64,000 bases of DNA from Pseudovirgaria hyperparasitica (GCF_010093815.1 NW_022985553.1:1460133-1524132); one strand, 5' to 3'. Shown: positions 1 to 13,415, counted from the stretch's first letter. Notes: generated by a model not told the origin, from the letters alone. Program-made: numbers and translations.

Positions 1-3000
1 CAGCTTCACGGACCTCTGAGTCTGAGTCCACAAGTGCCGTTCGAACGACAGAAATGAGTGTTTTCTCGTACTCCTCAAGAACCTCAGTCGACGCGGCAGA
101 AATGAGTTCCTTAAGCGCTATACAGATGCCTTGCTTGGCATCGCTGTCCGTGGTGTGAAGTCCCTCTTCTAAAGTAGGTAGAAGGCTTGCGAGAACACCT
201 TCACCAGCTTTGCGAATAAGTTCTCCGAGCGCATTGCCCGCAATAACCTTTTGCTCCATATTGGAACTCGCAAGGCGGCGAATGAGCAGCTGAGTAAGAG
301 TCGGAATAAGCTCACGGAGTATACGAGGAGTAGCTACCAAAGCCTTCCAGACATTGATGGCGGCGCTTCGTACAAGACCAGAAGTATCGCAGCGGCATAT
401 ATACAGCGCAGAGAGAACCTTGTTGCGTTTGTCTTCCCCGAGAACTTCAAGAAGAGACTGTCCGGCTTCTTTCGCGCCTTCTTCGGCTTCTTCTTCCTCT
501 GTAGAGCCTGTGATACCTGTGAGGTTGAACAGTAGATCTCCAACAAGCTCGACTGAGCTAAGACGGATCCGGTGGCTATCATCAGCCAAACCACGCTCAA
601 GTTCGGGCAGTAGTAGGTCGATTGCTTTGCTTGAGAAATTCTTGACAAGTAGTCGTCCAGCTCGTAGTGCTGTTTCACGAATCGTCTCGTTGTCATCTGC
701 AAGACCGCCGAGTATTGAAGGAATGATTTTGCTGAGGTAATTGGCAAAGCTGTTACCAAAACAGGCAGGTAAAAAGATGAATAGAGACATGAAACCTTCT
801 CTGACTGATGACTTTGAGCTCTGTACATTTTGAAGAATCGATGGCAAGGTCTCTTCCAAACGAGCCGTTCCAAGCCCAGCGAGCACCTCACTGAGCGCCT
901 GTGCCGAACCCAATCGATCTCCAGCGCCAGTGTCTGATTTGAGAGTTGCCATCAAGCTGGGTATCAAGTCCGGTAAGGCATCTTCGCCAAGCTTTTCGAT
1001 AAGTGAGCCGAGAGCTTTGGAGGCCGTAGCTCGTGTGGTCGGCACTGGATCAACGATTGCAGTCTTGAGTCCAGCAACAAGGATTGGCAAGTGAGCAGTC
1101 AGGTCTTTGCGCTCTGTTAGGTGAGCCAGACTTCCAATGATTTGACTCGACTTTCGTTTAGTGGCAGACCTATCACCAAGCCCACGTTCCAAAATCCTGA
1201 CGACAAGTGCAAGCGATGGAGCGTCTAGATAATGGACGAATGACACCTTTATCAAGGCATCCAGCGCGTCATCAGTGTGTTTGGTAGGATCACTAAGAGC
1301 CTTCAGAAGAACATTGACTGTACTCTTGATCTCAGGGTTACTGATTACCTCACCAAAGCGTTGCAAGCTTCTATTTGCAGAGGCCCTGACTTCTTTATGA
1401 CTGTCCGTCAAGACTTGAGTCAACGGTGGAATTATCTCTGGTAGGCTCAGGGCAAGTTGCTCAGGGTCCAGATACGCCATGGCCCCCAGCGAATCGCAAG
1501 CTCCCTTCTTACTGCGCCATTGTTGATCATCGAGGCCCTCGAGAAGAGTGGGAAGTACTTGCTTGACACCGAATGAACTCAGGGTCGAGAAGCATACCTT
1601 CGCCGCGTCTAGACAGGCTTCTCTAACGTCAGCACTACTGTCGCCAAATCCAACCAGAAGTTGAGGGACCAGCTGAATAACATATGGTTCAAAAACTCGT
1701 CCAAGTACTAATGAGAGCAATTCGTATGCCAGAAAAGCTCCTTGTCGTTGGTTTGCTTCTTTCTTGTTTTCTGTAGCACCCTTCAACGTTACGAGAAGGC
1801 GATATTCACGAAAAGCAATGATTCCTTTGCCACTGACGATACCAGCGAGACCGTAAGCAGCACCTCGACGTTCCGCGTACTTTTTCGAATTGAGTAGTTT
1901 ATCCATCATCTGCTGAACATATGCTGAAGTTTCCTGGCTACTCGCTTGCACCAATGGCGGCAGACACTCTGCCACTGCGTATTGGACAGTTTCAGATGGC
2001 GTACTGAGAGTGTCTAGAAGACGTTGAACTACCTTTGGTACCCGATTGTCTCCTGCCTTCAAGTGTCGAGCCAGAGCACCATAGAGAATGATGACTGCCT
2101 CGTTGACCATGTCATAGTCTGCAGAGCCTCTATCTGGTCCTTCCAGGGCTTGCTCGAAAAGCTGCATGAGCTTTTCGACATGCGTTTTACCTTTCGAGGC
2201 AATGATCGCCGTACAAGCCTCGATCATACCATCTCTGACTGTTGCGTTACGATCACCAAGTGGCCCAGCTTGGACCATGAACTCTATAGTGCTAATGACG
2301 CGAGACTCGACATATAGAGGTGCGAGTTCCCTGTAGGTGTGAGCAATGCCGTCTCGGGCCTCCCATAGGTCAGTAAGATTGGTCTTCTTGACGAGGCCAT
2401 ACTCGTCTCGCTCTGGCTCGCGAGGTTTCGCCTTTTCTTTGTAGATTGCCTCCATACTGGCCGTAATAGTTTGAAAGATGGTAGGATGAAGTCGTATAAT
2501 TTCAGCAGTAGACCGAGCAGCAGCTCTACGTAGTTGCTTGTCACTAGACTCGAGGTAAGGCAAGATTTCCGTAGCGGACTCTGGTCGGACTGTGAAGCCA
2601 CTGTCTTCCCAAATGGTCTGTGCGATCTCGACGTTCTCGGCAACATCATCGTGGCAAGCAAGCCATATCTCTTGGAGGAATGTCAAGTCGCTTAGATCAA
2701 TCTCTGCATCGATAGCTTGCAAAACAGATGATCTAACCGAGATCTGAGGAACGATTGTTCCTTTCACCAGTGTAGAGATCTCCTCAACGGTTATGTTGGC
2801 CGCCAAGCTCCTGCAGAGATCGATCAGCAGGTCTTTGACAAGCTTGTAATGTTGGGTATATCTTTGCATAGTGGAGATCAGAAGTGCAAGCAGTCGCTGA
2901 CGAGGTAGTCTATCATCCGAACACGCATCCGTATGCATCGATATGAATTCAAGCGAGAGAACGATCTGCTCGTCCGCCTCATCTACGGAGGTCTTGGAGA

Positions 3001-6000
3001 TTCCACCTCGCTCCAAAACCAGGAACAGAAGCGGGAAGATGTACATGAGCGATGCAGAGTCGAACGATCTTTGTTCGCCGAGGAACCGAAGTCTGTAGAG
3101 TATACGGGTTACCATGTCGCCAAGATCTTCTGCTTGTAATTCTTCTGGGAGATTTGAGTTTCCAATGGCGCGTAATGTTGCGATACCAATAAAAGGCCTC
3201 AAAGTACCAATTCTTGAAGATATACGTTCGGAACATTTGATATAAGCGTCTGCTGGTGCGTGACCGAGTAGAAGACCTGCACCATTGCTGATTGCCTGCA
3301 AGAGGAGCTGCAAAGATTGTCTGAGCCAAATATCAGAATCAGTCGGAGGCCCAGAAGCAAGGCTTGCAACAATCCCTACCCCACGCCGTAATCTTGATTC
3401 GATCTGTGCTATTTCACTACGAATCGTTGATTCCTTTGCAAGCTGCGCTTTCAGTTTTGCCTGCTCGTCCGCGGTGAGCTTTCTCGTTTGCCCCTTCTTC
3501 TCGGCTAGTTGAGCTCGAAGGTCTTCTTCCCATTTGAGAGTGTCGTAATCTTTTGCGGTCTTTTGCAGGCTCTGCGCCGGACCCTTGTTCGCAAGAACGT
3601 CGACAAAAGCTGTTCCTTCGGGAGTTCGAAAAATGGCCGCTTCCGTGGGACCAACATTCTCCAGCTGGCTGGGATCAAGATCAGTCGCGATCTGTTGCAG
3701 AATAATTGGTATCGCTGTATCGGGTGCAACAAAGGCCAAGTCCGCAGCCGCGTTTCCAGCAGCTAATTGGACCTTGGGCAGATTCCGGTTTAGAGGATCC
3801 TATTGATATTCAGTGTGACACCTAGATAGGGACAGGGTTTCTTACCTCAGTAACCTTGATGATATTCTGAACAAGTTCGACACAGCTCGCTTTTACCAAT
3901 GCTCCTGGGTCGTTACCAGTCCGCAGACACAAGTCAATCCAAGACACACGAGGGATGAGTTCAGGCCGAGCCAGTATGAGTAGATCTCGAAGTTGAGGTC
4001 CGATGATCGTTTGATCGTAGTTTTTATTCAGCGTCTTCGCTTCTTCTGGTCGCATGCATATCGATGAAACAGCATGCTGAAGCTGATCGTTCCCAGTTTT
4101 TGCCGCCAATGCTGCAGTATCCTTTTCATTCAGCTCTGCTCTCCGGTACCAGTTCCATAGACCGTCAATTATGATGTTTGCGATAGGCATAGGTTGTTGA
4201 GAGTATACCAAAGACAGCCCCCGAACGGCTTCTTGACGCACCTCACTGGGCAGACTGCTTGCGGTCAGACAGTAGATAAAGGCCTGTGACCACGCATCTC
4301 CTAAACCACTGTCTGTGCTTGCTTCAGCTACAGGCGATGCAACAGATGCCAGCGCACGAATCAACCATACAAGATCACACGAGCCCGTCAGCTTTGTGTA
4401 GACACGATTATTCAAGAGGAATGATGGCTTCGGTTCGGCCACGAGAAGTGTCTTGATTGCCGACACTTTGCTCTTTAATGCATCTATTTTGTCGTCACTG
4501 ACCTCGGCTAGACGGGACATGCAAAGGGAGGTAAGTATGTAGCCTAGAACCACAAGGCCATTCTGCGCAGCCGGGACTGCGTTTGTTTGTATGTCATTCC
4601 AAGAATCGATGAATGCGCTAAGAGGGGCACGACAGAAGTCCAGAGTATTTGCCTCGTGCGATGGGACCTTCCAAATGATCTCCCCAAAGCGTAGCGCCCA
4701 CACTCTTCTTATGGGTAACTTCTTATCAGTGATGCCTTTAGCAAACGCTTGCGAAACCGTGCTTTCAACATTTGCACCAGCCACGAGTATTTCCGTCACG
4801 TGCTTGGCAATAGCGTTCACTTCGGCGTTAGCCGCTTGTTCGCTGCTTTCTTTTAGTGCGACTTGAGCGAGCGCTGTTGCTATTTGCGGAAGCGGTGCAT
4901 CGTGTCCTTTGAGAGCAGCCAGCATCTGGGCGTGAATTACTTTTTGCTCAGCCCCTGGGACTTTCCCTTGCTTGAGCGGAGCGAGTAGTTCCTCTGCAAC
5001 CTTTTCAATTGTCTGCTGCGTGTGGGAACGGGTGGCAAGAGCCTGGAAGGTGTTGGAAGCGCCTATTCGGATGATTGCGCTCGTGGACTTGATGTTCGAC
5101 AGGAGAGGCTTGAGAAGACTGTTTAAGAGTATATCCGATAAATCCATCTCTAATGGTAGCGAATTGACGAGGGTCGCTAACATATCATTCAAGACAACTT
5201 CCGGTGCTCGTAGAAGAGCCTTTTCTATGGCGGGAATAAGCTCTTTCTGTAGATCCCCAATTCCCGCGAACGTGTGAAAGAAATCATGCATGCCATTAGT
5301 GATGTGCTGCGGAAGGGCCGTCTTGGAACCCAAGATTTCGCGTGCGTAGAATGCATAGTAATCCTTCTTCACATCTTGAATGGAGGGCGCAATGGATGTT
5401 AATCTTGCACATACACCAGCAATCACACCCAACGCAACAGCATTCTTAGCTTTAGAATTCGCGCCTTTCGCTGATAGTGTAGAGACGAGTACTTTAAGCA
5501 CTTGCGGAGGGTCGTGTGCCGCCTTGAAGATAGTTCTAAATGCACGGCGCGTTATCACCAAAGCAGATTGCTTCATAGTCGCCTTCGCATCAGTCGACAT
5601 GCAGACTTCTAGAATTATAGCATCTGCACCGACAATCCTGAGACCGTACTTGTCCCATCGTTCCTGGCTCTTACTGATCGCAACCAACACAGTGGTACAC
5701 CATTCCAGCAGCACAAACGCATTCGAAGGGGCCACGCTAGTCTTGGGCGCCTCGGTCTCGAGTAATCTCACGAATATATTCAATGCGCCGTCTGCGTATT
5801 CTCCAGATATAGCTTTTCTCAGACTATTCTGTACAGCTCGACGTGACGGTCGGTCGGCATATCGGGGGTATGTATCGAACAGTAATGGGACAAGGTGTTG
5901 CAGAGTAGCTGGCGAGAGATCTGGTGAATGAGTAGTAAGTTATGTGTACTTTATCCGCAGTACACTACGACATACCCTCCGCTACAAGCTGTTGACTGAT

Positions 6001-6096
6001 TGTGTCGAGTGCGGCTAATCTACGTTTTGTAGAACCACTGAGCAATGCCTTCCGGATATCCTCGGCGGAGGTATCGGATTCTTTGACCTCCGCCAT
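1..6096 (-). CDS. gcn1: eIF-2-alpha kinase activator Gcn1 (3'-partial at window edge)
   Basis: Giant HEAT-repeat protein that binds ribosomes and passes the uncharged-tRNA signal to the kinase Gcn2 (general amino-acid control). Exons read: 6096-5976, 5920-3846 and 3799-1. Introns of 55 and 46 nt (GTATGT..CAG, GTAAGA..TAG) keep the frame, giving about 1,998 residues before the window ends; family members are about 2,670 residues. The start is the ATG of MAEVKESDTS. The rest is a run of helical repeats. A charged segment near residue 840 (LTADEQAKLKAQLAKES) is typical of Gcn1 and followed by the family's DIWLRQSLQLL-type helix. By position the eEF3-like middle should be present and the C-terminal Gcn2-binding (RWD-binding) part missing. 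The last 3.8 kb is one open frame without stops. The gene is divergent from the DExH helicase with 250 bp between the starts. Identification is firm; small exon limits are hand-read. Confidence 0.93.
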
Positions 6097-6346
6097 GTTT
6101 TGTAAATTGACATGGAATAAGTTTTTGGTGTGCAAACGAGTATTGCTCTCTGGCTGTGGAGCTCTCGTTGTGGACCCCTCAGTGCTCGCGAATTTCATCC
6201 ATGCCAAGATTTCCGCCGAACTAGCAGCTGCCCCAATTCGGTCATCGCTCATTCTTATCAGACACGTATAAGTCACTTCCAATCTCTCGCTTTCATTTTC
6301 GCTGCACGATTTGTTCTTTTCCCGTCCTTACAGCTCCTAGTTTTCA
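6097..6346. promoter_or_regulatory. Divergent intergenic promoter region, gcn1 / DExH helicase
   Basis: Only 250 bp separate the two ATGs, so the core promoters and 5' leaders of both genes must lie here or overlap. The stretch before the helicase start is pyrimidine rich (cttccaatctctcgctttc, then ttcttttcccgtccttacag), as in many fungal leaders. No clear TATA box was seen. A shared bidirectional promoter is an inference from spacing. Confidence 0.5.
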
Positions 6347-9300
6347 ATGGCTGCGAAGAAAAAGAAAAAAGCAGCCTCAAATCCTGCCAGAGGCTTCGCA
6401 ACAACGTCAATAGCTAGCAAGATAAAAGCTGATGGCAACACAGAATCATCCAATATCTCCGAAGCTGGAGACGCGCAGCCCGCGGCTCCAACAGAGGCTA
6501 TTGAGAAACATGACCCTGCTGTTGTGAAAGGCCACGAGAAGGATCTTGCGGAGCTGACCCCAGAGGAGCTTGAGATACAGCTTGAATACAGCGAATTTCA
6601 ACTTCTTGTAGAGAAGCTCTCCCCAAAAGCCGTCCGGGACACAGCCAGGACACTTTCGCGCATCAAAACAGAGCGACGTGTTCTTCTATCCAATAGCCAG
6701 ATTCTTTCGACCAAAGACTGGCTCGAGGATGAAGATGTGGATCATCTAATGAACTTGAAATTTGTTCCAAGCGTAGAACCAAATCCTTCGCCGACTGTAC
6801 CAAGGTCTATCTTCAAGACTGCTGCAACTGAGGATCTGCTGTTGAAGCTTTGGACCCTCCAACAGATCCTCCTTGGTCTATACTTTCCTTCGAGTAGAGT
6901 AACCGAGGCACTGCTTTGGATCTGTCAGACAGCACCTTGTGTAATTCCTGAGGGTCTGCCTTGGGGTGTGCAAGAATGTCTCGACTGGCTGACTGTTAAT
7001 TGTACCACTGAGGAGCTTCGTGATTTTGAATTTATGCAGAGACACAACAGTCGCGCAAATACTACCTTAACCTCTCCTGGTAAGTGTGTCGATTGTAAAT
7101 ATCCTCTTCTTTTTCATCTAATTGTTGCCATTCCGGTATGATTCTCCCCTGTATGAATCTACCCACGCGTATGACTATCAAGAGCGAATCGTGAGCCTGA
7201 GACGTTTTAACGCACTAGCGAAACGGCAGTTTTGAGTTTCTTTCCTATGTAGCTAACTCTGAGCAGATAAAACGTTACGATCTGGATCAAGCATCAGATC
7301 TAATCTGTCGCATAAAGCTGCCGTAGTAGAACCCCCTTCACAACATGCTCCTGTGGTGGACATTGCACCATTTGAACCGGACGACAATGTCTCTGACCTT
7401 GATAGCGATATGGAACCCGATGACATGATCTCAGCATATCTGAAGGTAAAATCAAAACTCTTTGAGGCCGCTCCTGCCAGCTTTGCTCGTAAAGGACGTG
7501 GACCGCAGGACAAGAAGGAGGTGAACATTAACTCCAGTCTTCGTATGCGTAAGTTGAACCGCCAGCTTGAGCAACTAGAGAAGGACGTATTGTTCGATCA
7601 GAGTTTGGCCGACGAGAGATGGCATGCCCAAAAAGTCAAACTTGCGCAAGAAAACGCGGCGAAAAAACGACTAGGAATTGATAGTTCCAATAGCAGGAAG
7701 CGCGATTCTAATAACCTGTCCAAGATGATAAATCCCGCCATGAAGATGACATTGGATTCTGACAAAGTTAATGGTGGTTCCGATGTGGATGGAGACGAAG
7801 ATTTACTTGGTGCCATGTTTACAGAGCCCGAGAATGGGGGACATCAAGCGACCACCAATATAGCCACGGGCGACACGAGTATAAAAATACGTCACTTTGC
7901 GGAAGCTAAAGGTCTCAGCCCAAGACGCATCGTAGAAGAGACTCTAAAAGCAATGTAAGTCGTGTGCATCGATCCCTGGTCGTTGAATGCTGATATGCGA
8001 AGGCTTGTTGGCGCAAAGGCAACGTGGAAACATATCTCTCCTACAACGTATTCCAGTCGGCACTCTGTTTCAATACACTTTTCGAATCCCCCAGAAGCTG
8101 AAAGACTGCCGTCAATACCTGGACTCGACATATTTTGGATCAAATCCAGAACGCTGCGATTGGACATGGTCGATATCGCCACAGATTCCGAAAAGCAGAG
8201 CGAGTCTTTCGTCGCTACGACAGCGCTCTTTGTAGTGTGCAACTATTTACCAGGTGATGATAAAGCTTATCTACGTCTGCCATCGGTCTGGCGAGACCTT
8301 TACAAAGAATTTGCCGAAGCGAAGAAAGAGCAAACTGATGCTGAGGCACGGAAAACTTTGAAAGAACTTCGGATTCTGATCGATGAACAGAGAGACTACG
8401 ATGAAGATGAAGACGTAGTGCTAACACATAACTTTCTCAAGCGCGCTAAAGAACGTGAGCAGCAGACATCTGACTCTGATTCTGAGCGAGGAGAGTATCG
8501 GCCTACAAAAGACCCTGAGAAAGTGAAAGCATTATGGCAGAACAAGATCTCGACATCTACATATCAGCGGATGCTTCTTGGAAGAATGCAGCTGCCCATG
8601 TACCAGTTCAAGCATGCTGCTTTATCGGCTATCGAAAATCACCAAGTCATAATCCTTTGCGGAGAGACCGGGTGTGGTAAAAGCACACAGCTACCGGCCT
8701 ACATACTGGAGCACCAGCTGTCGAACGGCCGGCCCTGTAAGATATATTGTACAGAGCCGCGTCGAATATCGGCCATTTCCCTGGCTCAACGCGTATCTGA
8801 AGAACTGGGTGAGCCAAAGAATGCGGCTGGGACACACTCGTCTCTCGTGGGCTATGCTATCAGGCTAGAGTCGCACATTAGCACTGAGACTCGACTTGTC
8901 TATGCTACAGTCGGAATTGTACTGCGTATGCTCGAATCTCCTCGTGGATTGAACGACATAACGCACTTGGTCATTGACGAAGTCCACGAGCGTAGCATCG
9001 ATACAGACTTCCTGCTCATTGTGCTTCGTGGCCTAATGGAACGACGCCCTGATTTGAGAGTAATCCTTATGAGTGCTACAGTTGATGCGCAGACATTCTC
9101 ACGATATCTAGGGGACGCTCCTATCCTCAATGTGCCCGGGCGAACGTTTCCTGTCAACACTCGATACTTAGAAGATGCTATCGAGTTTACTCATTACAAG
9201 AAAAAGAATGACGACGCAGGTAGGGAGGGATCTTCGAGCGACGATGATGATCCCGGCACAGAATCAATGTCCGGCATACCGAAGAACCTCCAAGGCTATA

Positions 9301-11027
9301 GCATCGCAACGCGGAATTCTCTTCAAGAATATGACGAATACCGTGTGGACTACAATCTCATCATGAACCTAATCACGAAGATCACGAATGATGCGTCTAC
9401 AACCCATTTCAGCAAAGCTTTCCTGGTCTTTCTGCCCGGTATCGCAGAAATACGCACATTAAATGACGTAATTCTCAACAACTCTGCTTTCAACGAAGAC
9501 TGGTGGATTCTCCCTCTACATTCCACCATTGCTAGCGAGGATCAACAGAAAGCTTTCCTGTTCCCCCCTCCCGGTGTTCGCAAAATAGTGCTCGCGACCA
9601 ACATTGCTGAAACTGGTGTTACGATTCCTGATGTTACCTGCGTCATCGATACTGGCAAGCACAAGGAAATGCGATTCGACGAGCGCCGCCAGCTCTCTCG
9701 TCTTGTACAGTCTTTCATCTCCCGTGCAAACGCAAAGCAGCGGCGCGGCCGTGCAGGTCGTGTTCAAGAGGGTCTCTGCTTTCACCTCTTTACAAAGTAC
9801 CGCCACGATGAACTGATGGCACTTCAACAGACTCCTGAAATGCTGCGTCTGAGTTTGCAGGATCTCGTTATGCGCACCAAGATATGTAAACTTGGTGCCA
9901 TCGAAGCAACACTCTCAGCCGCCCTTGACCCTCCATCGACCAAGAATATCCGAAGAGCGATTGATGCTCTCGTGGAAGTCAATGCACTGACGCCGAAAGA
10001 AGATCTCACCCCTCTTGGTATACAACTTGCGAAACTTCCGCTGGACGCTCACCTAGGGAAGCTTGTATTATACGCATGTATATTCCGCTGTGCCGATGCC
10101 GGTATTACTATTGCAGCAATACTGAGTTCAAAAAGTCCGTTCGTGATACCGTTTGGCGCACGTGAGAAAGCAAATGCGGCCAGAGTCTCCTTTAACCAAG
10201 GCGACTCCGATCTTTTGACCGAGTATGCGGCCTATCGTGCCTGGAAAACTGTCTGTCTTCAACCCGGCGCGCGAGAAGTCGAATTTTGTCGAAGGAACTG
10301 TCTTTCTGCACAGACCTTTTCTGCAATCGAAGAACTAAAAGCGCAGCTTTTCAGCTCGCTCGTCGACGCTGGATTCATTTCGCTATCAGCTGAGGAGAAG
10401 ATCGGGCTCAATCGCGCACGCAACTCGCGGGCTGGATTCGGCCGCAGCAGAGCATTCGTTCCAGTGCCTTCTGCCTCTGACACACATTCAACCTGCGACG
10501 CGCTTGTTCTGAGTATGCTTGCAGTTGCGTTCCATCCGCATATACTCACACGTGCGGCAACTGCAGCAGGTGGTGGGGGCAGTGGAAAGGGGTATACATC
10601 CATCTCCTCGCCCTCGCCGATTTCTCTCAATCCAACATCCGTCCTACGTTTATCACCACCTCGAAGTCCGTATGCGTTATTGTCATATCATAGTATTTTA
10701 AGCACGTCAAGCTCAAATGCACCAGCTGCACATGGTCTGAGCCCGGTTCCCATATTACCTTTCCTGCTCTTGGCAGGCGATGCGGATTTCAAAGTGTGGG
10801 CGAAGGGTGTGGTGTTCGATGGCAATAGATTGAGGTATCGGGTAGAGAGTAGCAGGATGTGTGTTGGGTTGAAGAGGGCCAGGAAGGGTGTTAGAAATAT
10901 TGTTGAGGGGAGAATGAAGAACAGCGGAAAGGGATCCGGGAGCAAAGCAGAGAGGGACTGGATCGAATGGTTCTTGAAGATGTTTGGGGAGTATAAGGGG
11001 GATGGGAAGTGGGGCAAGAAGGTTTAG
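6347..11027 (+). CDS. DExH-box ATP-dependent RNA helicase, DHX29/DHX57 (yeast YLR419W) type
   Basis: RHA-family RNA helicase, 1,481 residues from exons 6347-7079, 7267-7954 and 8003-11027. It starts with a lysine-rich tail (MAAKKKKKAA) and continues with an N-terminal region resembling DHX29/DHX57 relatives. The helicase core has motif I GETGCGKST (about 694-702), motif II DEVH (799-802), motif III SAT (831-833), motif V TNIAETGVTIPD and motif VI QRRGRAGR (about 1053-1060). HA2 and OB-fold regions follow. An acidic insert (EGSSSDDDDPG) sits between the two RecA lobes. Relatives remodel structured mRNA leaders or the 40S subunit; which of these this protein does is not visible. The second intron (48 nt) is clean. 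The first (187 nt, branch CTAAC, acceptor GAGCAG) is unusually long for this window but gives a perfect frame. Glycine/serine-rich stretches near the C-terminus look disordered. Confidence 0.88.
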
Positions 11028-11377
11028 TGTTGGGTTGTATGGGGGCACTGGAAAAGAGCCATGGGTGTCCAAATGTTGACTTTCCCGAATGAGAATGAAA
11101 CTTGATGTGATGACATGTTAAAAGGGAGTATACGAAAATGCATGATAAATTGGGGCCTAGATCAGCTCTAATATAGAATACACACGATCTACAATCCAAT
11201 ACCTGTACTACACCATCGTGTTTGACTTTGATTGCAATTTTACGTTGACTAGCAGTGCATTTCGGACGACTGTATATGGTCCATCGTGTACGACATCTTC
11301 ATGCCCCTAATGATGCTATCACAATCTACCCATGGCCTGGTTATGTAGCTTGGAAACCATTCTGGCCTACGATAGTC
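11028..11377. other. Intergenic, convergent 3' ends
   Basis: 350 bp between the stop codons of the helicase (plus) and HIS7 (minus). It should carry both 3' UTRs and polyadenylation signals. No gene, repeat or structured element was recognised. Confidence 0.6.
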
Positions 11378-13160
11378 TCATATTGAGTCTTCGAATTGCC
11401 GAACAAGCAAGCCTTGACCCTGTAGATGGTCTTTGACTTGTTTTACTGTATACTCTGCTCGATGGAACTACAACTGTCAGCTCTAGACATTGAACGAATA
11501 CCATAATCACTTACCATACCAGCACCCAAGGCTGCATCAGTAGGCGTCTTCTCAAATACTTCAGCAACGTGTTCTGGGTTCCCAGCACCACTACTAGCAA
11601 TGACTGGGATCTTGATGCAGCCTTTGACGTAGTTGATGAGTTCAAGATCAAACCCAGAATTCGTGCCATCCTTGTCTATACAGTTCAACAGTATTTCGCC
11701 AGCTCCCATAGCTTCAACTGCGGTTACGAGTTGCTTTACATCCAGGTCTCGTCCTTCTCGTCCCCCTTTTATTGTACATTGATACCAGCAGTGACTTTCT
11801 CCATTTGGTCCGGGAAATTTGGTTAGGACAGTGTTTCGTTGCGTGACTTCAGGACTCGAGACGTAGATCCTGCGTGGGTCTACGGATACAACTACCGCTT
11901 GATTTCCGTATGCTTTTGATATGGCCTCGATGGCTGTAGTCCCTGATAATGTCTGGCCGCGAGCAAAATACTCCTCTGCCGCAGTCACTGCGTCTGAGCC
12001 TATACTCACTTTGTCGGCACCAGACTTGAAGTATAACGTAGCGATATCAAGAGCCGAGATCTTCGTACCGTCCGTATCCGTTGTATCTCGTATGCCTCCG
12101 CCTATGGTCAGGGGTACAAATACAGATTCTGAAGTCCTTCGCAATATCTCGAGCATTGGTAAATCGGCGACTGGACAGTTCCTGAATGATGTAATGTTCA
12201 AGAATGTGACTTCGTCCGCTCCTTGTTCGTAGTACTTTCGCGCCATATCCACAGGCTTTCCTAGATTCCTGACTGACCCTCCTGCTGAAACGCCGTCTTT
12301 TTCTCGCACGTCATACTGATCGCCCTTGGTGACTACGAGATCGCCGTAATCGTTGGCTCGAACATCGAGACAAGCAATAACGCGACGGGTAAGGCCTTCC
12401 TTTGTTGCAGATGTCGATGGTGTGGCCTCTAATTTGTTCAATTTCTGTCCTTCGAGGAATGCTTTGAGAACACGGAGTCCAGCGACACCACTCTTCTCTG
12501 GATGGAATTGAGTCGCCATTATATTGTCCTTTACCACCGCTCCTACGAACTCTTCATTCCCATATCTTGCAGTCGCGTATTCCCAGCCATTTTCTTTTAG
12601 TCCTGGATTTGGAAACGGTGCGGCATAAGAGTGAACGTAATAATACTTGCTGTCCGGTCGCAATCCAAATAGACTGTCTTCAGTAACAGTTCCATCAGCG
12701 GAAGTGTTTGCGGAATTCCAGCCAATGTGAGGCACGCTCTTGTCTTTGTCCTTGAATCTCTTCAATTGACCAGGTATGACACCCAAGCCTTTCACTTCTG
12801 GTGCCTCCTCCGATCCCTCGAATAGGGCTTGCATACCCACGCATATGCCCATGAAATGCTTCCCGTCTTGTATATGTTTACGGATCGGTTCGGTGTAACC
12901 AGCTTGGGAGAGCTGCGTCATACAGTGGCCGAAATGGCCTACACCTGGAATGATCAGTTTCTATACATGTATATTCTCAGCAATTGCACTATATAACTCT
13001 ACGACTATTCCCCACTTAGTAGGTGAATTGCGCATACCTCTGCTTTAGGTACATCTGCTGGTGATTTGACCCATTCGACTGTCCAGCCTAGCTTCTCGAT
13101 GGCATTGACGAGAGAGCGAATGTTCCCCGCGACATAGTCTAGTAGGTATACAGTTGGCAT
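11378..13160 (-). CDS. HIS7: Imidazole glycerol phosphate synthase, bifunctional amidotransferase/cyclase
   Basis: Converts PRFAR plus glutamine to imidazole glycerol phosphate and AICAR, step five of histidine synthesis and a link to purine synthesis. It is a fusion of HisH and HisF as usual in fungi. Exons 13160-13038, 12960-11515 and 11467-11378 give 552 residues, the same length as yeast His7. The class I glutaminase triad is visible: Cys81 in GICVGMQ, and His194 and Glu196 in FHPEKSG. The (beta-alpha)8 cyclase starts near residue 234 with VIACLDVR, whose Asp240 is the catalytic aspartate. The cyclase ends with GAGM then the [15 protein letters not shown] tail. The last exon has only 29 codons and is easily missed. 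A Gcn4-type box lies 68 bp upstream of the ATG. Confidence 0.97.
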
Positions 13161-13227
13161 GTCGTATATCAGCTATAGAAAGCTAATCGGGTTCACGGGG
13201 AACAGACAATGAAGAGTATAGCAAAGT

Positions 13228-13234
13228 TGAGTCA
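13228..13234. promoter_or_regulatory. TGAGTCA box, candidate Gcn4/CpcA (Cpc1) site upstream of HIS7
   Basis: Exact match to the palindromic bZIP consensus TGASTCA, 68 bp upstream of the HIS7 start in the 255-bp divergent gap shared with IMP3. Amino-acid biosynthesis genes in ascomycetes are classic general-control targets. A partial match, TGACTC, sits at 13395-13400 just before IMP3. Binding is inferred, not shown. Confidence 0.6.
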
Positions 13235-13415
13235 TGTTCGACCTTTTCTTTAGCACCCCACCCCCCTCACTCGGCCTGCGCCATCAGATAGTTCGCACCA
13301 GCCACGGACCCACTGAAATCTTTAGCGGGGACCAGGACATCCATCTATCGCATCGCAAAAAGATCTAATCTCGTAATTCTTCTGAGCAGCCTCTTGACTC
13401 TCCCAACAACGCACA

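Noticed and set aside
334-891. 185-codon minus-strand open frame
   Set aside because: It overlaps the gcn1 coding frame on the same strand in another phase and has no family features; it is a shadow.
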